NCBI RefSeq assembly: GCF_900108315.1
Contig: NZ_FNVB01000006.1
Span: 144,180 to 208,179, forward strand
Reading direction: 5' to 3'
Origin: Saccharopolyspora kobensis
Lineage (GTDB): Bacteria > Actinomycetota > Actinomycetes > Mycobacteriales > Pseudonocardiaceae
Length of the DNA stretch: 64,000 bases
Part shown: positions 44,587-52,630 of the stretch, in pieces
Layout of the letters: every line of letters starts with the position of its first letter
Numbering within the stretch: the first letter of the stretch is position 1
Made by a program: the position numbers and the translations under genes
Notes under the pieces: generated by a model
Databases searched by the model: none
What the model saw: the letters and a program-made list of their open reading frames with translations, nothing else
Told to the model about the DNA's origin: nothing

Positions 44587-45363
44587 TCAGACACCCGGGT
44601 CGAAGCGGCCGTCGATCGCCGTCCAGCCGCCCTCCACCAGCTGCAGGCTGCCGGTCACGTAGGACGAGGCGTCCGAGGCCAGGTACACCACCGCACCCGC
44701 GATCTCCTCCGCCTTCGCCCACCGCTGCAACGCGGTCTTGCGCGCGTAAGCGCCGTACCAGGCCTCGTCGGACTTGATCTGCTCGGTCAGCGGCGTCTCG
44801 AACGGGCCCGGCGCGATGGCGTTGACCCGCACGCCCCGCGGCCCCAGCTCCGCGGCCAGCGCGCGGGACAGCTGCACCACGCCCGCCTTCGTCGCGGCGT
44901 AGATGCCCTGTCCCGGCTCGACCACCTCCGCCCGGAAGCTGGCGAAGGTGATGATGCTGCCGCGCCCGCGCTCGGCCATCCGCGCGCCGAACTCGCGCAC
45001 CAGCCGGTAGGTGCCCTTCAGGTTGACGTCGACGACGCGGTCGAACTCCTCGTCGGTGGTGTCCACCAGCCGCTTGCGGACGTTGATGCCGGGCGTCACG
45101 ACCAGCACGTCCGCATCGGGCTCGGCCGCCGCGAGCTCGCGGATCTGCGCGCTCTCGCGCACGTCCAGCTCGCGCCGGACCGCCTCGTGCCCCAGCTGCC
45201 GGATCGACTCCGCGGTCTCCTCCGCGCCCGCGGCGTCCACGTCCGCCACGACGACCCGCGCCCCGTACTCGGCCAGGGCGACCGCGCTGGCGCGCCCCAG
45301 TCCGCTACCACCGCCGACGACCACGGCCTTGCGCCCGTCGAGCTGGAAGAGATCGGCCGCCAT
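44587..45363 (-). CDS. Short-chain dehydrogenase/reductase
   Basis: 258 residues from ATG 45363. Rossmann motif VVVGGGSGLGRASAVALAEY, D-V-D in ARVVVADVDA indicating NAD preference, and the Ser142-Tyr155-Lys159 triad in GIYAATKAG with NLKGTYRLV. Likely a glucose/sugar-alcohol or oxo-acid oxidoreductase, substrate unknown. It is the last gene of a three-gene minus-strand unit after a GlxA-type regulator and an O-methyltransferase. Confidence 0.88.
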   Translation of the reverse strand: MAADLFQLDGRKAVVVGGGSGLGRASAVALAEYGARVVVADVDAAGAEETAESIRQLGHEAVRRELDVRESAQIRELAAAEPDADVLVVTPGINVRKRLVDTTDEEFDRVVDVNLKGTYRLVREFGARMAERGRGSIITFASFRAEVVEPGQGIYAATKAGVVQLSRALAAELGPRGVRVNAIAPGPFETPLTEQIKSDEAWYGAYARKTALQRWAKAEEIAGAVVYLASDASSYVTGSLQLVEGGWTAIDGRFDPGV

Positions 45364-45418
45364 GAACCACCTCCCGACCGTCCACAGAGGACGTGAGTCA
45401 GATCCGATCGGCAGATCA

Positions 45419-46084
45419 TCACCCCTCGGACAGCACCAGGGCAAGGGTGAACCCGTCGTGCCCCTTGGCCCCGACGGTCTGGATCGAGGTCGCCATCGCG
45501 CGGGGTTCGGCGGCGAGCAGCTCGTGGAACCGGCGCACGCCCCGCAGCTCGGCGTCCAGGTTCGCCTCGTCGACCACCGCGCCCCGGCGCACCACGTTGT
45601 CCACGACCACCAGTCCGCCGGGCCGCGTGAGCTCCAGCGCCCACCGGAAGTACTCGGGGACGCTGGGCCGGTCGGCGTCGACGAAGACCAGGTCGAAGAC
45701 CTCCCCGACCAGCTCCGGCAGGGTGTCCAGCGCCGCCCCGACGCGCACCTCCGCGACCTCGTCGAGCCCGGCGCGGGCCAGGTTGGCGCGCGCGATCTCG
45801 GCGTGCGCCGGGTCGTGCTCCAGGGTGACCAGCCGGCCGTCCGCCGGCAGCGCGCGGCCGAGCCAGATGGTGCTGTACCCGGCCAGCGTGCCGATTTCGA
45901 GGATCCGACGGGCCTGCACCGTCCGGGCCAGGACCTGCAGGAACCGGCCCTGCAACGGGGAGACCGCGACGCGCGGGAGTCCGGCTTCGTCGGCGGCCCG
46001 CCGCGCGGCGATCAGCACCGGGTCCTCCGGCGCGTACCGCTCTCCCAGGTATTCGTCGACCGCTGCCCACTGCTCTTGTGCCAT
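45419..46084 (-). CDS. Class I O-methyltransferase (COMT-like)
   Basis: 221 residues from ATG 46084. Caffeoyl-CoA/catechol O-methyltransferase-type signature: RRILEIGTLAGYSTIWLGRA, LVTLEHDPAHAEIARANLAR, FDLVFVDADRPSVPEYFRWA, LVVVDNVVRRGAV. The metal-binding Asp of VDAD is present. Middle gene of the regulator-methyltransferase-SDR unit, 22 bp after the regulator. Confidence 0.9.
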   Translation of the reverse strand: MAQEQWAAVDEYLGERYAPEDPVLIAARRAADEAGLPRVAVSPLQGRFLQVLARTVQARRILEIGTLAGYSTIWLGRALPADGRLVTLEHDPAHAEIARANLARAGLDEVAEVRVGAALDTLPELVGEVFDLVFVDADRPSVPEYFRWALELTRPGGLVVVDNVVRRGAVVDEANLDAELRGVRRFHELLAAEPRAMATSIQTVGAKGHDGFTLALVLSEG

Positions 46085-46106
46085 ACCGGGTTGCTTACTC
46101 CGCTCC

Positions 46107-47084
46107 TCAGCCGGCGGCGAGGGCATCGGTGCCGCGAAAAGTGTTGCGATAAGCACTCGGCGACACCCCGAGGGCCACCTGCAGGTGCTGGCGCAACGAC
46201 GCAGCGGTGCCGAAACCGGCGTCGGCCGCGACCCGCTCCACCGGCAGATCGGTCTCCTCCAGCAGTTGTCGCGCCCGCTCGATGCGCTGCTGGGTGAGCC
46301 ACTGCAGCGGCGAGATCCCCACCTCGTCGCGGAACCGCCGGGTGAAGGTCCGCACGCTCATCGCCTCCTGCGCGGCCAGCTCGCGCAGCGACAGCGGCCG
46401 GTCCAGGTGCTCCAGCGCCCAGGCCCGGGCCCGCCGGGTGGACGAGATCTGCGGTTCCGGCACCGGGCGCAGGATGTACTGGGCCTGGCCGCCGTCGCGG
46501 TGCGGCGGCACGACGGTCAGGCGCGCGACCTCGTTGGCGACCGCCGCGCCGTGATCGCGCCGGATCATGTGCAGGCACAGGTCGATCCCGGACGCCTCGC
46601 CCGCGGAGGTGAGCACGTCGCCGTCGTCGGTGTAGAGCACGTCGGGATCCAGCTGCACCGCGGGGAAGAACTCGCGGAAGCGGTCGCTGGAGATCCAGTG
46701 CGTGGTCGCCCGGCGGCCGTCGAGCAGACCTGCGGCGGCCAGCACGAACGCCCCGGTGCAGATGGAGGCGATGCGCGTGCCCGGCCGGATATTGGCGAGC
46801 GCGGCGGCCAGCTCCGGGCCGAGTCGCCCTTCGGTCTCGGTCTCGTCGTACTCGTGGGTGGCCAGGACGATCACGGTGTCGGCCGCTCCCAGCGCCTCCG
46901 GGCCGTGCTCGACGCGGATCGGGAAGTCCGCGTCGGTGCGCACCTCGCCCGGGACGAGAGCGCAGGTCGTGACCTCGTACAGCGGCTCGCCCGCAAGCGT
47001 GCGCGCTCGGCCGAACAGCTGGTGCACCAACCCCAGCTCCATCGGCATGACTCCGTGCCGGACGAGTACCACGATGCGATGCAT
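46107..47084 (-). CDS. GlxA-family regulator (DJ-1/PfpI + AraC HTH)
   Basis: 325 residues from ATG 47084. N-terminal DJ-1/PfpI domain: MHRIVVLVRHGVMPMELGLV, RIASICTGAFVLAAAGLLDG with the nucleophile-like Cys in SICTGAF. C-terminal AraC HTH pair: LSLRELAAQEAMSVRTFTRR and VERVAADAGFGTAASLRQHL. It is divergent from an MFS gene and upstream of the methyltransferase and SDR genes; it may control either. Confidence 0.92.
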   Translation of the reverse strand: MHRIVVLVRHGVMPMELGLVHQLFGRARTLAGEPLYEVTTCALVPGEVRTDADFPIRVEHGPEALGAADTVIVLATHEYDETETEGRLGPELAAALANIRPGTRIASICTGAFVLAAAGLLDGRRATTHWISSDRFREFFPAVQLDPDVLYTDDGDVLTSAGEASGIDLCLHMIRRDHGAAVANEVARLTVVPPHRDGGQAQYILRPVPEPQISSTRRARAWALEHLDRPLSLRELAAQEAMSVRTFTRRFRDEVGISPLQWLTQQRIERARQLLEETDLPVERVAADAGFGTAASLRQHLQVALGVSPSAYRNTFRGTDALAAG

Positions 47085-47156
47085 GGCCCGATTCTTGCAC
47101 ATGTTGGCCATCGGGCCACTCGTTCCGGCGCTCGGCACCGAGCAGGGTCGGAGGGC

Positions 47157-48404
47157 ATGAGAACCGATGTGCACCGCGCCTGGTGGGTAGCCGCCGTCAC
47201 CGCACTGGTCGTCGTCGCCGCAGGTGCCTGCGCCACCACCGCGGGCCTGCTGGTGACCCCGATGCACCGCGAGTTCGCCTGGTCGCACGGCACGATCGGG
47301 ATCGCGGTGTCGGTGAACATGGTGCTGTACGGGCTGACCGCGCCGTTCTCCGCCGCACTGGTGGATCGCTTCGGCATCCGGCGCACGGCGGCCGGAGCGC
47401 TGTCGCTGATCGCCGCCGGAGCCGCCATCACCACGGCCGTTTCCGCGCCCTGGCAGCTGATCGCGGGCTGGGGCGTGCTGGTCGGCATCGGCTGCGGCGG
47501 GCTGGCGACGACGTTCGCGGCGACCGTCGCGCACCGCTGGTTCGCCGCCCGGCGCGGCCTGGTGACCGGCGCCCTGACCGCCGCGACCGTCGTCGGCCAG
47601 TTCGCGTTCCTGCCGGTGATGTCCTGGGTGATCGACCGCTTCGCGTGGCGCTCGGCGACCGTGGCGCTCGCGCTGATCGCACTGGCCGCGACACCGCTGG
47701 CCTGGTCGGTCTTCCGCGATCACCCGGCCGACCTCGGCCTGCGCCCCTACGGCGCGGCGGCCTTCGAACCGAAGCCGCAACCCGAACCGGGCGCGGCCCG
47801 CCGAACGCTCCGGGTGCTGCTCGGCTCCGCGCGCACCGGCCCGTTCTGGCTGCTGGCAGGCACTTTCGCGATCTGCGGCGCCTCCACCAACGGGATCATG
47901 TGGACCCACTTCGCCTCCGCCGCGCACGACCACGGCATGCCGACGACGATCGCCGCCTCGGTGCTGGCGATCATCGGCGTGGTCAACGTGGCGGGCACGG
48001 TCGCCTCCGGCTGGCTCACCGACCGGTTCAGCCCCCGGCTGCTGCTGGCCGCCTACTACGGCCTGCGCGGCACGTCGCTGCTGTTCCTGCCGTCGCTGCT
48101 GGCACCGACGGTGCAGCCCGGGATGCTCGCGTTCGCGGTCCTGTTCGGACTGCTCGACGTCGCGACGGTCCCGCCGACGATCGCCCTGTGCCGCGAGATC
48201 TTCGGCGTGGACGGCGCGATCGTCTTCGGCTGGGTGAGCACGGCCCACCAGCTCGGCGCCGGCCTGGTCGCCCTCGGCGGCGGCGTGGCCCGCGACCTCA
48301 TGGGCAGCTACGACGCGGTGTGGATCAGCGCAGCGGCCCTGTGCGCGATGGGTGCCCTGCTGGCCGCAGCGATCAGGAAGAAGACCGCGGCCCAGCCGGC
48401 GTAG
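47157..48404 (+). CDS. MFS transporter (OFA/monocarboxylate-like)
   Basis: 415 residues from ATG 47157 with GGAGGG upstream. Twelve spans; opens WWVAAVTALVVVAAGACATT, with LTAPFSAALVDRFGIRRTAA as the span 2-3 signature, and a central linker (YGAAAFEPKPQPEPGAARRT). The second half begins PFWLLAGTFAICGASTNGIM, as in the OFA/oxalate-formate and monocarboxylate group. Divergent from the GlxA-type regulator, a likely controller. Terminator follows. Confidence 0.9.
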   Translation: MRTDVHRAWWVAAVTALVVVAAGACATTAGLLVTPMHREFAWSHGTIGIAVSVNMVLYGLTAPFSAALVDRFGIRRTAAGALSLIAAGAAITTAVSAPWQLIAGWGVLVGIGCGGLATTFAATVAHRWFAARRGLVTGALTAATVVGQFAFLPVMSWVIDRFAWRSATVALALIALAATPLAWSVFRDHPADLGLRPYGAAAFEPKPQPEPGAARRTLRVLLGSARTGPFWLLAGTFAICGASTNGIMWTHFASAAHDHGMPTTIAASVLAIIGVVNVAGTVASGWLTDRFSPRLLLAAYYGLRGTSLLFLPSLLAPTVQPGMLAFAVLFGLLDVATVPPTIALCREIFGVDGAIVFGWVSTAHQLGAGLVALGGGVARDLMGSYDAVWISAAALCAMGALLAAAIRKKTAAQPA

Positions 48405-48416
48405 CCGGACGTGCGA

Positions 48417-48448
48417 GAGCGCCCGGCCGGAATGCCGACCGGGCGCTC
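48417..48448. terminator. Convergent terminator
   Basis: GAGCGCCCGG (48417-48426) and CCGGGCGCTC (48439-48448) with C/G extension inside, followed by TTCGG. Lies between the convergent MFS and secreted-protein genes. Confidence 0.8.
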
Positions 48449-48458
48449 TTCGGGAGGT

Positions 48459-48971
48459 TCAGCCGCCGATCCGGGTCAGCTGCCACTCCTGGCCGATGCC
48501 GTCGCGGGCCTGCTGGACGTCGACGCGCGGCGGGAAGATCAGCAGCGGCGAGCGGTCCAGCCGGAACTGGCCGCTCGCGATGTGCACCCGGCCGGCCCGC
48601 GACGCGGCGTCGAGGGTCCACGTGTGGGGCTGCGGCGTGACGACAGCCAGCCGGTGGTGCCCCGGCTCCACCCGAACGCCCAGGTAGTGGCCGGTCTGCG
48701 CGCTCTGGATGGTGTAGCCGTGGCCCTTCCGCGCGATCACCCAGACCTGGGCGCCCTCACCGCGCGGCAGCAGCACGACGGGCGTGCCGGGCGCCGCGTC
48801 CCACGGCTCGGTCAGCACCTCGCCGAACGAGCTCGTGCCGAACTCGATCTGGTAGGTGCCGGGCTGCACGTACGCGCGCGGCTGAGCAGCCGTCGCAGCG
48901 GGTGCGAAGGCGACCAGCGCCGCGATGGACACCAGCGCGAAAGCCCACGCCAGAGCACGTCGAAGAGTCAT
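48459..48971 (-). CDS. Secreted protein, possible beta-trefoil fold
   Basis: 170 residues. Signal peptide (RRALAWAFALVSIAALVAFA, then PAATAAQ). The mature part has three approximate repeats of a strand set ending in W or Y-x-I: QVWVIARKGHGYTIQSAQTG, then HTWTLDAASRAGRVHIASGQ, and a final W-x-L. Spacing suits a beta-trefoil such as lectin or I66-inhibitor-like proteins, but this is only a fold impression. No cysteine or catalytic motif. Confidence 0.5.
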   Translation of the reverse strand: MTLRRALAWAFALVSIAALVAFAPAATAAQPRAYVQPGTYQIEFGTSSFGEVLTEPWDAAPGTPVVLLPRGEGAQVWVIARKGHGYTIQSAQTGHYLGVRVEPGHHRLAVVTPQPHTWTLDAASRAGRVHIASGQFRLDRSPLLIFPPRVDVQQARDGIGQEWQLTRIGG

Positions 48972-49150
48972 CGTCCGAGGTCCTTTCCGAGAAGATGCCG
49001 CCCGGCCCCTCCCGGACGATCACGCCATCTCCATCGGCCGCCGCAACTCCGCACCGATGTCCTCGACCGGCGGATTCCACGCCCCCGTCAGGTGACACGT
49101 GGTGCGGCTGGTCGACCCGTCGGCCGTCAACACCGACCGCCACCCCTTTC

Positions 49151-49213
49151 TCAACCTTCCGGTTGACCAAGCCCGGACGCCGGGTCTACCTTGTTATTCA
49201 ACCGACTAGTTGA
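49151..49213 (+). promoter_or_regulatory. Promoter with two ArsR-type operators
   Basis: TTGACC (49163-49168) and TACCTT (49187-49192) spaced 18 bp form a good sigma-A promoter for arsR. TCAACC-TTCC-GGTTGA (49151-49166, perfect) overlaps the -35 and TCAAC-CGACTA-GTTGA (49198-49213) overlaps the expected start site. The two 16-bp sites share the half-site TCAAC/GTTGA and have centres 47 bp apart, so ArsR could bind both and hold the promoter off. Confidence 0.8.
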
Positions 49214-49222
49214 GGACAAGCG

Positions 49223-49585
49223 TTGGACGAGAGCACGGAGCGGCTCAACCGGGCGTTCGCGGCGCTGGCCGACCCGACCCGGCGGGAACTGGTGGCCCGC
49301 CTGGCCGGTGCGGACGCGACCGTGGGCGAGCTCGCCGAGCCCTACGACATGAGCCTCCAGGCGATCTCCAAGCACGTGAAGGTGCTCGAGGACGCCGGAT
49401 TGGTGACCCGCAGCAGGGACGCCCAGCGCCGGCCGGTCCACCTGGACGCGGAGGTGTTCGACCTGATGTCGAAGTGGATCGAGCGCTACCGCCGGGAAGC
49501 CGAGGAGCGCTACCAGCGCCTCGACGCCCTGCTCGGCCGGATGAACGAAGAACAGCAGCCGAACCGGAAGAAAGGCGCGTCATGA
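49223..49585 (+). CDS. ArsR-family regulator
   Basis: 120 residues, TTG start with GAGGA upstream. Winged-helix of the SmtB/ArsR type: AALADPTRRELVARLAGADA, ELAEPYDMSLQAISKHVKVL and a wing segment GLVTRSRDAQRRPVHLDAEV. No Cys is present, so it is not a metal sensor of the classic type; such ArsR genes are typically followed by an SRPBCC gene, as here. Last four bases overlap the next ORF (ATGA). Confidence 0.9.
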   Translation: MDESTERLNRAFAALADPTRRELVARLAGADATVGELAEPYDMSLQAISKHVKVLEDAGLVTRSRDAQRRPVHLDAEVFDLMSKWIERYRREAEERYQRLDALLGRMNEEQQPNRKKGAS

Positions 49586-49728
49586 CGCCCGTCGCGTCAA
49601 CCGGATTCCTGCTCGACCGCACCTTCAGGGGGACCGTGATGCGACCCAGCCACAAGAAGCCGCAAAACGCAGGATCACTCCCAAGCGCGACCACCACTGA
49701 AAAGCACGGAGAGGCGGACAGGCCATGA
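49582..49728 (+). CDS. Possible 48-residue ORF coupled to both neighbours
   Basis: Begins at the ATG that overlaps the arsR stop (ATGA, 49582-49585) and ends at a TGA that overlaps the start of the SRPBCC gene (ATGA, 49725-49728). The protein opens MTPVASTGFLLDRTFRGTVM, basic and without a recognised domain. The double overlap is the arrangement of translational coupling, but the ORF has no family, so it could also be a spacer that only keeps ribosomes loaded. Confidence 0.3.
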   Translation: MTPVASTGFLLDRTFRGTVMRPSHKKPQNAGSLPSATTTEKHGEADRP

Positions 49729-50204
49729 CCAACGAGACCAGGATCGCGGCGGACGAGAAGACCCCGACCATCGAGATCACCCGGGAATTCGACGCGACGC
49801 CCGAGCAGGTGTTCCGCGCCCACGTCGACCCGGAGCTCTACGCGCAGTGGGTCGGGCCGCGCTCGGTGACCACGAGGATCACCACCTGGGACGCCCGGAC
49901 CGGCGGAGCTTGGGCGTTCGCCAACGACCGCGACGGCGAGGAGATCGCCGCCTTCTACGGCAGCTTCCACGAGGTGCGCCCGCAGGAGCGGATCGTGTGG
50001 ACCTTCACCTTCGAGGGTGTGCCAGACGCGGTCGCGCTGGAGACGCTGACCTTCGAGGAGCTCGCGGGCGGCCGGACGCGGCTGCGGACGCTGAGCGTGG
50101 TGGCGGACTTCGAGACCCGCGACAGCATCCTCGCCAGCGGCATGGACACCGGAGTCGGCGAGGGCTACGAGAAGCTCGACGAGCTGCTCGCGAAGGGCGC
50201 CTGA
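49725..50204 (+). CDS. SRPBCC (AHSA1-like) domain protein
   Basis: 159 residues, GGAGAGG upstream. START-like fold: EITREFDATPEQVFRAHVDP, LYAQWVGPRSVTTRITTWDA, WAFANDRDGEEIAAFYGSFH, IVWTFTFEGVPDAVALETLT, ending MDTGVGEGYEKLDELLAKGA (the AHSA1 signature end). Such proteins are regularly paired with ArsR regulators and bind small hydrophobic ligands. Second functional gene of the arsR unit. Confidence 0.9.
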   Translation: MTNETRIAADEKTPTIEITREFDATPEQVFRAHVDPELYAQWVGPRSVTTRITTWDARTGGAWAFANDRDGEEIAAFYGSFHEVRPQERIVWTFTFEGVPDAVALETLTFEELAGGRTRLRTLSVVADFETRDSILASGMDTGVGEGYEKLDELLAKGA

Positions 50205-50205
50205 C

Positions 50206-50760
50206 GTGACGGCCGAGCAGCACGCGCAGGACGCCGCCCGGTTCACCGAGCTGGTCGAGTCCGCCGCGGCCGGCGACTGGTCGCGGCCGAGCCCGGTCGC
50301 GGAGTGGACGGCGCTCGACGTCGTGAAGCACCTGGTCGAGTGGTCCCGCGGCTTCCTGACGGGCGCGGGGATCGAGCTCCCGGCCCTGGACGTCGCGGCC
50401 GACCCGGTGGCCGCCTGGAAGCAGCACGTCACCGACGTCCAGGCCATCCTCGACAACCCCGCGGGCCGGGTGCTCAGCAACCCGCACACCGGCGACATGC
50501 CGGTCGATGAAGCGATCGACCGGTTCTACGCGGCCGACGTCTGGATGCACACCTGGGACCTCGCCAAGGCGCTCGGCCGCGAGCCCGACCTCGGCGAGGA
50601 GCGCTGCCGCGCGGCGCTGTCGGCCATGCGGCCGATGGAGCAGGTGTTGCGCGACAGCGGGCAGTTCGGCGCCGCCGTGCCCGTCGCGGCCGGCGCCTCG
50701 GCGCAGGACGAGCTGATGGGCTTCCTCGGCCGCGACCCGGCCTGGCCCCCCGCCACCTGA
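50206..50760 (+). CDS. TIGR03086-family (DinB/mycothiol-type) metal-binding protein
   Basis: 184 residues, GTG start 1 bp after the SRPBCC stop. Begins VTAEQHAQDAARFTELVESA; four-helix metal site with His in VVKHLVEW and in WMHTWDLA (H-x(n)-H-x(3)-D/H pattern). Members of this family relate to mycothiol-dependent isomerases and transferases, which fits a mycothiol-using actinobacterium. Third gene of the arsR unit; the reaction is unknown. Confidence 0.85.
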   Translation: MTAEQHAQDAARFTELVESAAAGDWSRPSPVAEWTALDVVKHLVEWSRGFLTGAGIELPALDVAADPVAAWKQHVTDVQAILDNPAGRVLSNPHTGDMPVDEAIDRFYAADVWMHTWDLAKALGREPDLGEERCRAALSAMRPMEQVLRDSGQFGAAVPVAAGASAQDELMGFLGRDPAWPPAT

Positions 50761-50768
50761 TCCCCACG

Positions 50769-50828
50769 TTGACATATACCCCAGCGGGGTATATACACAC
50801 TCCCGACACGGATACCCCCTAGGGGTAT
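50769..50828 (+). promoter_or_regulatory. Promoter with two CsoR/RcnR-family operators
   Basis: Consensus -35 TTGACA (50769-50774) and -10 TATACA (50792-50797), spacer 17 bp. The G/C-tract palindrome ATATACCCC-AGC-GGGGTATAT (50774-50794) fills the spacer; a second, ATACCCC-CTA-GGGGTAT (50812-50828), follows the start region. The ATACCCC/GGGGTAT half-site is the DUF156-family (CsoR, RcnR, InrS, CstR) operator type, sensing Cu, Ni/Co or sulfane sulphur. The regulator gene is not in the window. Confidence 0.8.
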
Positions 50829-50847
50829 TGTTCGGGAGGAGAGGGAC

Positions 50848-52167
50848 ATGGGGCTGTTCGCGATTCGCGACTACCGGAGGCTGTTCGGCGCTCAGGTCAT
50901 CGCGCTGTTCGGCACCGGGCTGGCCACGGTCGCGCTGGGGCTGCTCGCGTACGACCTCGCCGGACCTCGCGCAGGCGCGGTGCTCGCCACCGCGCTGACG
51001 ATCAAGATGGTGGCGTACGTGGTCGTCGCACCGCTGGCGGCCGCGTACGTCGACCGGCTGCCCCGGCGCTGGTTCCTCACCGCTCTCGACGTGGTGCGCG
51101 CGCTGGTGGTGCTCGCGCTGCCGTTCGTCACCGAGGTCTGGCAGATCTACGTGCTGATCGGCGTGCTGCAGACCGCGTCGGCGGCGTTCACCCCGACGTT
51201 CCAGGCGGTGATCCCGGACATCGTGACCGACGAGGCCGACTACACCCGAGCGCTGTCCGCATCGCAGGTGGCCTCCACGATGGAAAGCCTGCTCAGCCCG
51301 GTGCTGGCGGCGGTGGCGCTCACCTTCATGACGTTCAACCTGCTGTTCCTAGGCACCTCGGTCGGATTCGCGGTGTCGGCGCTGCTGGTCCTGTCCACCC
51401 GGATTCCCGACGCGCGTCCCAGCGCGCGCACGAACGCCTGGGACCGCGCGGTGTCGGGGATCCGCACCTTCGCGGCCACGCCGAGCCTGCGCGGCGTCAT
51501 GGCGCTGAACCTGGTCGTCGCCGCCGCCGGTTCCATCGTGGTCGTCAACACCGTGAACTACGTCCGCGACGTCCTCGGCGGCACCCAGTCCGACGTGGCC
51601 TGGATGCTCGCCGCTTCCGGAACGGGAACGCTGCTGGTGGCTCTCGTCCTGCCCCGCGTCCTGGACCGGGTGGCGGACCGGCTGGTGATGCTGACCGGAG
51701 CCGCGGTGCTGCTGCTCGCGGTCGGCGCGGCGGTCGCGATGTCCGCGGCGAGCATCGCGGCACCGCTGCTGACCGGCGCGATCTGGGTGGCGATCGGCGG
51801 CGGCATGGCGCTGATCATCACGCCGACCGGCCGGGTGCTGCGCCGAGCCGTCGACCCGAGCGGGATCCCCGAGGTCTTCGCCGCCCAGTTCTCGCTGTCC
51901 CACCTCGCCTGGCTGGTCACCTACCCCATCGCCGGCTGGGTCGCGACCCGCGCGGGCTTCACCACCACCTGGACCGTCCTGGCGGCCTTGGCGGCGATCG
52001 GAGCCCTCACCGCGATGGCCGTCTGGCCGCGAACAGAGCGGGTGGAGCAGCCCGGAACGGCGGCGGTGGTCCCGGCCGAGGACGGCGACCTCGTCACGGT
52101 CTCGGCCCGGGAAGCAGAGGAAGGCACCCTCATCGCGGGCCAGTGCTCCTGCGTCCGCACCGTATGA
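50848..52167 (+). CDS. MFS exporter with Cys-x-Cys C-terminus, probably metal/stress-regulated
   Basis: 439 residues, ATG preceded by GGAGGAGAGG. Opens MGLFAIRDYRRLFGAQVIAL, the pattern of the MFS subgroup near EntS/NrsD-type exporters; twelve spans. The tail after the last span ends GTLIAGQCSCVRTV, a Cys-x-Cys pair suited to binding a soft metal. The promoter carries two CsoR/RcnR-type operators, so expression should respond to Cu, Ni/Co or sulphide stress. A partial, decayed copy of its 3' end lies at 53970-54156. Substrate is inferred from the operator and tail. Confidence 0.85.
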   Translation: MGLFAIRDYRRLFGAQVIALFGTGLATVALGLLAYDLAGPRAGAVLATALTIKMVAYVVVAPLAAAYVDRLPRRWFLTALDVVRALVVLALPFVTEVWQIYVLIGVLQTASAAFTPTFQAVIPDIVTDEADYTRALSASQVASTMESLLSPVLAAVALTFMTFNLLFLGTSVGFAVSALLVLSTRIPDARPSARTNAWDRAVSGIRTFAATPSLRGVMALNLVVAAAGSIVVVNTVNYVRDVLGGTQSDVAWMLAASGTGTLLVALVLPRVLDRVADRLVMLTGAAVLLLAVGAAVAMSAASIAAPLLTGAIWVAIGGGMALIITPTGRVLRRAVDPSGIPEVFAAQFSLSHLAWLVTYPIAGWVATRAGFTTTWTVLAALAAIGALTAMAVWPRTERVEQPGTAAVVPAEDGDLVTVSAREAEEGTLIAGQCSCVRTV

Positions 52168-52184
52168 GTCCCACGGCTGAGAAC

Positions 52185-52229
52185 GCGCACCTCTCGCCCG
52201 CCACCCGACTGGCGGAGCGAGAGGTGCGC
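52185..52229 (+). terminator. Terminator after the MFS exporter
   Basis: GCGCACCTCTCGC (52185-52197) and GCGAGAGGTGCGC (52217-52229) are perfect 13-mers with a 19-nt loop, starting 17 bp after the stop. Confidence 0.8.
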
Positions 52230-52281
52230 GCGTTCCGCCGGGAGCAGAACCGCAGCCCGCGGGCACCGGACAGGTGCCAGG

Positions 52282-52626
52282 ATGGCGGTCATGGCGGAAA
52301 TCCTTCCCTTCAAGCGCACCCCTGCGCCGGATCGCGAACCGGACCCGCTGTGGCGCGAGGTGCTGGGCCGGAGCCTGCGCGCGACCCGGGAGAAGCGAGG
52401 TGTCCGCCTCGTCGACATCGCGGAGCGGGCCGGCATCTCGCCGCAGTACCTCTCCGAGATCGAACGCGGCCGCAAGGAACCTTCGAGCGAGATGATCGCC
52501 GCGGTCACGGGCGCCCTGGGCGTCGACCTGGCGGAGCTGCTCATCGGCATCGCGGGCGACGTCCAGCGGATCCGCGGCGCGGCACCCGTGCGCCGTCCCG
52601 CCGGCCCCGTGCTCATGGCCGCCTGA
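52282..52626 (+). CDS. XRE-family regulator, ClgR/PopR-like
   Basis: 114 residues (alternative ATG at 52291). HTH: VRLVDIAERAGISPQYLSEI followed by ERGRKEPSSEMIAAVTGALG, the pattern of ClgR and PopR, which control clp genes in actinobacteria. The C-terminus ends in two alanines (VLMAA), and C-terminal Ala-Ala is known in Streptomyces PopR/ClgR as the tag that makes them ClpP substrates. It converges with a two-gene clpP operon (4 bp gap), so it is probably the regulator and a substrate of those proteases. Confidence 0.85.
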   Translation: MAVMAEILPFKRTPAPDREPDPLWREVLGRSLRATREKRGVRLVDIAERAGISPQYLSEIERGRKEPSSEMIAAVTGALGVDLAELLIGIAGDVQRIRGAAPVRRPAGPVLMAA

Positions 52627-52630
52627 GAGC

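Noticed and set aside
45393..48404. 1003-codon + strand frame
   Set aside because: Crosses three minus-strand genes; only its last 415 codons (47157-48404) form a protein (MFS).
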